This document shows, one piece after another, positions 34,613-37,479 of a DNA stretch of 37,479 nt; positions within the stretch are counted from its first letter, which is position 1, and each line of letters opens with the position of its first letter. A program made the position numbers and the translations under genes. Below the pieces are notes generated by a model that made no database searches, was not told the origin of the DNA, and saw only the letters and a program-made list of their open reading frames with translations. Source of the DNA: Bacteroidales bacterium (GTDB taxonomy: Bacteria; Bacteroidota; Bacteroidia; Bacteroidales; Bacteroidaceae); the NCBI GenBank assembly GCA_004557185.1, contig SFEP01000019.1, positions 1-37,479 of the forward strand, read 5' to 3'.

Positions 34613-34990
34613 ATGCCCTCCTGGTTCTACATCTTCGTGGGCGGTGGCCTCGGCAGCATGTGCCGCTACGCCATGAGCGTGTGGCTGCCGCGGGCCACCG
34701 CCGCGCATTTTCCCTGGGCCACGCTGGCAGCCAATGCCCTCGGGTGTCTGCTCATCGGCCTGTGGTTAGGTTATCTTGAAGCGCGTCCCTCGCGCCTCCT
34801 CGCCCTGCTGTTCGTCACGGGTTTCTGCGGCGGTTTCACCACCTTCTCCACCTTCTCGGCCGACACGCTCGGGCTGCTGCGTCAGGGGCTCTATCTTGCA
34901 GCCGCCACCTATGCCGCAGTGTCGCTGTTGGGCGGATTGCTGCTGGCTGGCTGCGGCTACTGGCTAAGTATGCGCTTGTTCATGCACTGA
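34613..34990 (+). CDS. crcB: Fluoride ion channel CrcB (Fluc family)
   Basis: A 125-residue, four-helix inner-membrane protein that exports fluoride as a dual-topology dimer. Landmarks are GGGLGSMCRYAMSVW at the start, PWATLAANALGCLLIG in helix 2, and GFCGGFTTFSTFS in the third helix region, where the phenylalanine and sodium-site residues of the family lie. It sits 9 bp after ribE and 23 bp before nth. No fluoride riboswitch precedes it, so fluoride-responsive control is not obvious here. Confidence 0.95.
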   Translation: MPSWFYIFVGGGLGSMCRYAMSVWLPRATAAHFPWATLAANALGCLLIGLWLGYLEARPSRLLALLFVTGFCGGFTTFSTFSADTLGLLRQGLYLAAATYAAVSLLGGLLLAGCGYWLSMRLFMH

Positions 34991-35013
34991 CCTTGGCTAT
35001 CCATTATATATAT

Positions 35014-35673
35014 ATGAGGAAAAAAGAACTCTTCAGCCACGTGCTGCAATACCTCGGCAGCATCATGGACGACACCGAAACGGAGTTGCACTACCGCAAC
35101 CCCTTCGAACTGCTCGTGGCCGTCGTGCTGTCGGCGCAGTGCACCGACAAGCGCATCAACCAAGTCACGCCCGCCCTCTTCGAAGCCTACCCCACCCCGC
35201 AGGCCATGGCGCAGGCCACGCCCGACGACATCTTCCACTACATACGCTCGGTGAGCTACCCCAACAACAAGGCACGCCACTTGGCCGGTATGGCCCGCAA
35301 ACTGGTGGACGACTTTGGCGGCGAGGTGCCCACCACGCTTGAAGAACTCACCACGCTGCCGGGCGTAGGACGCAAAACGGCCAACGTCATTCAGGCAGTA
35401 GCCTTCGGCAAAGCAGCCCTCGCCGTTGACACCCACGTGTTCCGCGTGAGCCACCGCTTAGGTTTGGTGCCCAAACGCTGCACCACGCCCTACAGTGTCG
35501 AGATGGAACTCCGCCGCTTCATACCCGAGGCACAGGTGGCCTCTTCGCACTATTGGCTCTTGCTGCACGGCCGCTACACCTGCTTGGCACGCAAACCCAA
35601 GTGCCAACTCTGCGGCCTGCGCAGCGTGTGCCGCAGCGCCCCTAAAGAGGAGAGCACCACAGAGCAGAAATAA
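35014..35673 (+). CDS. nth: Endonuclease III (DNA glycosylase/AP lyase)
   Basis: A 219-residue base-excision repair enzyme that removes oxidised pyrimidines. The helix-hairpin-helix has LTTLPGVGRKTANVIQ with the catalytic lysine (K in GRKTA), and the catalytic aspartate is in AVDTHVFRVSHRLGL. The [4Fe-4S] cluster cysteines are in CLARKPKCQLCGLRSVC (spacing 6-2-5). The early motif is LSAQCTDKRINQVTP. An upstream start at 34993 overlaps nothing but is not family-like; MRKKELFSHVLQY at 35014 is preferred. It follows a TATATATA stretch. All functional residues are intact. Confidence 0.95.
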   Translation: MRKKELFSHVLQYLGSIMDDTETELHYRNPFELLVAVVLSAQCTDKRINQVTPALFEAYPTPQAMAQATPDDIFHYIRSVSYPNNKARHLAGMARKLVDDFGGEVPTTLEELTTLPGVGRKTANVIQAVAFGKAALAVDTHVFRVSHRLGLVPKRCTTPYSVEMELRRFIPEAQVASSHYWLLLHGRYTCLARKPKCQLCGLRSVCRSAPKEESTTEQK

Positions 35674-35746
35674 CGACAACACGAGCCGCTACAAAGCCAT
35701 TTCGGCCTTACCTATTCCCGTTCTCCATAGGCAGAAATCCATTTCG

Positions 35747-35766
35747 GAAAGGGACATTCCCCTTTC
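35747..35766. terminator. Small hairpin after nth
   Basis: The stem GAAAGGG (35747-35753) and CCCTTTC (35760-35766) has a six-base loop. No T run follows, so it is only a weak candidate for the nth terminator. Confidence 0.35.
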
Positions 35767-35783
35767 GGCATGCCTTGTTATCG

Positions 35784-35893
35784 GTTGCCATGCCGGCATA
35801 ACAACGTTGCCATGCCGGCATAACAACGTTGCCATGCCGGCGTAACAACGTTGCCATGCCGGCGTGGCAACGTTAACATGCCGGCGTGGCAAA
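35784..35893. repeat. 22-bp palindrome array C (5 units)
   Basis: Five directly abutting units start at 35784, 35806, 35828, 35850 and 35872. The left arm is GTTGCCATGCC (units 1-4) or GTTAACATGCC (unit 5). The right arm is GGCATAACAAC (units 1 and 2, which are identical), GGCGTAACAAC (3), GGCGTGGCAAC (4) and GGCGTGGCAAA (5). In units 1-4, departures from perfect symmetry are all transitions. There are no spacers. The core of unit 4, TGCCATGCCGGCGTGGCA, is shared with array B. Confidence 0.92.
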
Positions 35894-36035
35894 GCACAGT
35901 CCCCGTATCAGTAACAGCTTTCCCATAGATAGGAATGGCTACATGCACTGTGTTGAGGCTTATTCGATGGTACGCTTAAGGTGCTGAGGGCTGACATCCA
36001 TTGCCCGTCAGTTCCTTGCAAGTTCTATACACACA

Positions 36036-36078
36036 CTGCGGGCTCCGCCACCCATCGTGGGTTAAGCGAAGCCCGCAG
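36036..36078. terminator. GC-rich hairpin between convergent genes
   Basis: CTGCGGGCT (36036-36044) pairs perfectly with AGCCCGCAG (36070-36078), with inner ACCC/GGGT and CGC/GCG pairing. It lies on the 3' side of the cyclophilin gene. No U tract is seen on either strand, so its role as a bidirectional terminator is tentative. Confidence 0.5.
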
Positions 36079-36142
36079 CCTAACATCTTGATGCAACGGC
36101 GGGGAACGTGAGAAATGAAATGCCTATCGCTGCACCCTGCAT

Positions 36143-36892
36143 TTACTTCTTTATCCAGGCACGCAGAATGCGCACGTCTTGCAAGGGGCGGTTGCGCTCG
36201 TCGCATTCCTTCCATTGTATAATGTCTACCACATCCATTCCCTGAATCACCTCGCCGAACACGGTGTACTGCCCGTCGAGGTGGGGCGACCCACCGTAGT
36301 ACTCATAGGCACGGCGCACCTCGCGGGTGAGTTGCACCTGTTGGTGCGTCATGGAGTCGAGGCGCTCCTGCATGATATCGAGTTTTTCAGGCCACTGGTC
36401 GCTACCGTAGACGATGTAGAACTGCGAGGCCGACGAGGCACGCTCGGGATTGGTGGCATCGCCCTCGCGAGCAGCGGCCAGCGCACCACGTTTGTGGAAG
36501 TATTGCGGAAAACGAATTTCTGCGGGAATCGTGTATGGCTCCGGCGAGTCGCCTAATGCCACTCCTGGGGCGGCATGACGGCTGGCCGAGTCGCCGGCCT
36601 GTATCATGAACTGCGGGATAACGCGGTGAAAAAGCAGACCGTCGTAGAAACCCTCGCGCACCAAACGCAGGAAATTGTCGCGATGCTGGGGTGTTTCGTT
36701 GTAGAGCACCACGCTGATGTTTCCCTCCGTGGTTTCAAGCACCACCTCGTGGCGTGTGGTGTCGGGGTCAGTGGTGAGGCAGGCAGCCTGCATGGCAGTG
36801 GCCGCACCAAGCCAGCCAAGGGCAGCCATGAGGCAGATGCCCGCCGAACGGCAGCAGCTGACAAGAAGGAAAGGTAAAAGAGTAACTTTCAT
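36143..36892 (-). CDS. Exported peptidyl-prolyl isomerase, cyclophilin type
   Basis: A 249-residue protein catalysing proline cis-trans isomerisation, probably during folding in the periplasm. The N-terminus (MKVTLLPFLLVSCC, then a second hydrophobic part) is an export signal; LVSC at 10-13 could be a lipobox, but this is ambiguous. The cyclophilin core has VVLETTEGNISVVLYNETPQHRDNFL, GLLFHRVIPQFMIQAGD and QYTVFGEVIQGMDVVDIIQW. Between them is an insertion with SSASQFYIVYGSD and a helical segment (WPEKLDIMQERLDSM), as in Bacteroidetes members. The ATG at 36892 follows a promoter-like element; the frame extends to 37072, but that extension has no signal character. Confidence 0.9.
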   Translation of the reverse strand: MKVTLLPFLLVSCCRSAGICLMAALGWLGAATAMQAACLTTDPDTTRHEVVLETTEGNISVVLYNETPQHRDNFLRLVREGFYDGLLFHRVIPQFMIQAGDSASRHAAPGVALGDSPEPYTIPAEIRFPQYFHKRGALAAAREGDATNPERASSASQFYIVYGSDQWPEKLDIMQERLDSMTHQQVQLTREVRRAYEYYGGSPHLDGQYTVFGEVIQGMDVVDIIQWKECDERNRPLQDVRILRAWIKK

Positions 36893-36924
36893 AAAGCAGG
36901 GATTTACATGTGATTTTTGCACGG

Positions 36925-36956
36925 CTAAATTACGCCAACCCGCTTGAAGAGCCAAA
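36925..36956 (-). promoter_or_regulatory. Probable promoter of the cyclophilin gene
   Basis: On the minus strand TTTG (36956-36953) is followed by 20 bases and TAATTTAG (36932-36925), one mismatch from TAnnTTTG. The start codon lies about 32 bases downstream. Confidence 0.5.
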
Positions 36957-37106
36957 CGTTCAGCTCGCAAAATGCCCCTCTGACCACGCTGCCTGCATGA
37001 TGCAAGGCACTCGCAAGGCTGAAAATGAGCGCAAAACGCGGCAAAGAGGGCGACGGAGTGGTAAAAAATCAACCGTCACACACGGCGGCAACTCATGTAA
37101 AAACGC

Positions 37107-37114
37107 TACCTTTG
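37107..37114 (+). promoter_or_regulatory. Probable -7 element (TACCTTTG) of the DUF2520 gene
   Basis: An exact TAnnTTTG match; transcription would start near 37119, which places the inverted-repeat element at 37149-37266 in the leader. No clear TTTG is seen upstream. Confidence 0.55.
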
Positions 37115-37148
37115 CCACGCATGCAGGTAAAAGTTGGCATGCAAGACG

Positions 37149-37266
37149 GTGTGTCATAATGGCCAATCTGCTGCGTTGCTATCGGCATTCGGGCTTGGTC
37201 ATGTACTTTAGTACACTCCCTGCGCCCTCAGCCTCAGCGCCTTGCATCTTAGCCATTCTGACGCAC
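37149..37266. repeat. 118-bp inverted-repeat element in the leader of the DUF2520 gene
   Basis: The ends are GTGTGTCATAATGGC (37149-37163) and the complement of GTGCGTCAGAATGGC (37252-37266), matching at 13 of 15 positions. Inside is a 5-bp hairpin TGTAC-TTTA-GTACA (37202-37215). The arrangement looks like a MITE, a small RNA fold or a leader structure. It reminds me of widespread bacterial intergenic elements, but I could not confirm any. Confidence 0.65.
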
Positions 37267-37287
37267 CTTCGACTCATTCTTCAAACT

Positions 37288-37479
37288 ATGAAAATCAACC
37301 TTCTGGGAGCAGGCCGCGTGGCGTGGCATCTGGCTCCCTCACTGCAACGCGCAGGCCACCAAGTGGTGGGCATTTGCGCCCGCCACTTGGAGCACGCCCA
37401 AGCCTTGGCAAGCCGTTTGACCGATGCCCTGGCCGTCACGAGCGTTGGGCAGTTGCCTGCGGCCGACTGGTATTTGCTC
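37288..37479 (+). CDS. Rossmann-fold/DUF2520-type oxidoreductase, 5' part only
   Basis: The frame starts at ATG 37288 and stays open to the window edge (64 codons), so it is truncated by the window. It begins MKINLLGAGRVAWHLAPSLQ, a dinucleotide-binding GxGxxxxHL pattern, followed by AGHQVVGICARH. I recall this start from the Rossmann-like, DUF2520-containing family related to F420-dependent NADP reductases in Bacteroidetes. The C-terminal half needed to confirm the family is not in view. It is divergent from the cyclophilin gene. Confidence 0.75.
   Translation, partial: MKINLLGAGRVAWHLAPSLQRAGHQVVGICARHLEHAQALASRLTDALAVTSVGQLPAADWYLL

Larger units (their letters stand above)
35674..36142. 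other. Intergenic region between convergent nth and cyclophilin genes
   Basis: About 470 bases. Contents: a small hairpin (35747-35766), palindrome array C (35784-35893), a plain stretch, and a GC-rich hairpin (36036-36078). No ORF here has family features. Confidence 0.7.
36893..37287. other. Divergent intergenic region with two promoters and an inverted-repeat element
   Basis: About 395 bases between the cyclophilin and DUF2520 genes. It carries promoter-like elements on both strands (36925-36956 minus, 37107-37114 plus) and the 118-bp inverted-repeat element (37149-37266). A 12-codon ORF at 37121-37159 is not supported. Confidence 0.6.

Noticed and set aside
37121..37159. 12-codon ORF just after the TACCTTTG element
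   Set aside because: Too short to judge, without a conserved motif; a leader peptide cannot be excluded, but nothing supports it.

Overview
The window looks like chromosome of a member of the Bacteroidales, most likely a GC-rich relative of Prevotella. The evidence is direct. Bacteroidetes-type promoters (TTTG, about 19 bp, TAnnTTTG) precede several genes, and Shine-Dalgarno sequences are not obvious. Lineage-typical families are present: an HU-CCDC81/SPOR protein, a DUF4835 (PorD-like) protein next to coaBC and recN, a Porin_10-type porin, a GT3-type glycogen synthase with a phosphorylase, and C-termini resembling type IX secretion (T9SS) signals.

Layout. (1) 1-3906, plus strand, visibly AT-richer than the rest: the end of a type I restriction specificity gene (hsdS), a complete hsdR and a 102-residue unknown gene. 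This looks like the edge of an acquired defence island. (2) 4121-10358, minus strand: a small surface-polysaccharide operon read as flippase (Wzx), chain-length protein (Wzz), EpsG/Wzy-like polymerase, one GT2 glycosyltransferase and a secreted CotH-kinase protein. A hairpin terminator closes it. (3) 10485-14840, minus strand: the glycogen pair glgA-glgP behind a textbook promoter. (4) 15775-25712, plus strand: a housekeeping run of dnaN, DnaQ-like exonuclease, coaBC, porD-like gene, recN, a degenerate trypsin-fold/TPR protein and an outer-membrane porin. (5) 26677-30765: a 1313-residue GLUG-repeat surface protein made of three large modules, with a 45-residue peptide gene 9 bp downstream. (6) 31177-35673, plus strand: HU-CCDC81/SPOR protein, zinc-ribbon/FHA protein, two small exported proteins, riboflavin synthase, the fluoride channel CrcB and endonuclease III. 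(7) 36143 to the end: a cyclophilin on the minus strand, divergent from a truncated Rossmann/DUF2520 gene.

The most unusual content is intergenic. Three separate non-coding gaps (15358-15445, 25977-26064, 35784-35893) each hold four or five directly abutting palindromes with an exact 22-bp period. Two of the arrays share the same core, and the third keeps the architecture with a different core. No gene in the window explains them. Further structured elements are a 118-bp inverted-repeat element in the probable leader of the DUF2520 gene, a TTTATTATATATA repeat cluster after the GLUG gene, and a hairpin-rich leader before it.

How the genes may work together: the PorD-like protein belongs to T9SS biology, and CotH and the GLUG protein both end in T9SS-like tails, so the window has both a probable secretion component and candidate cargo. 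The polysaccharide operon builds surface glycan, while glgA and glgP store and mobilise glycogen.
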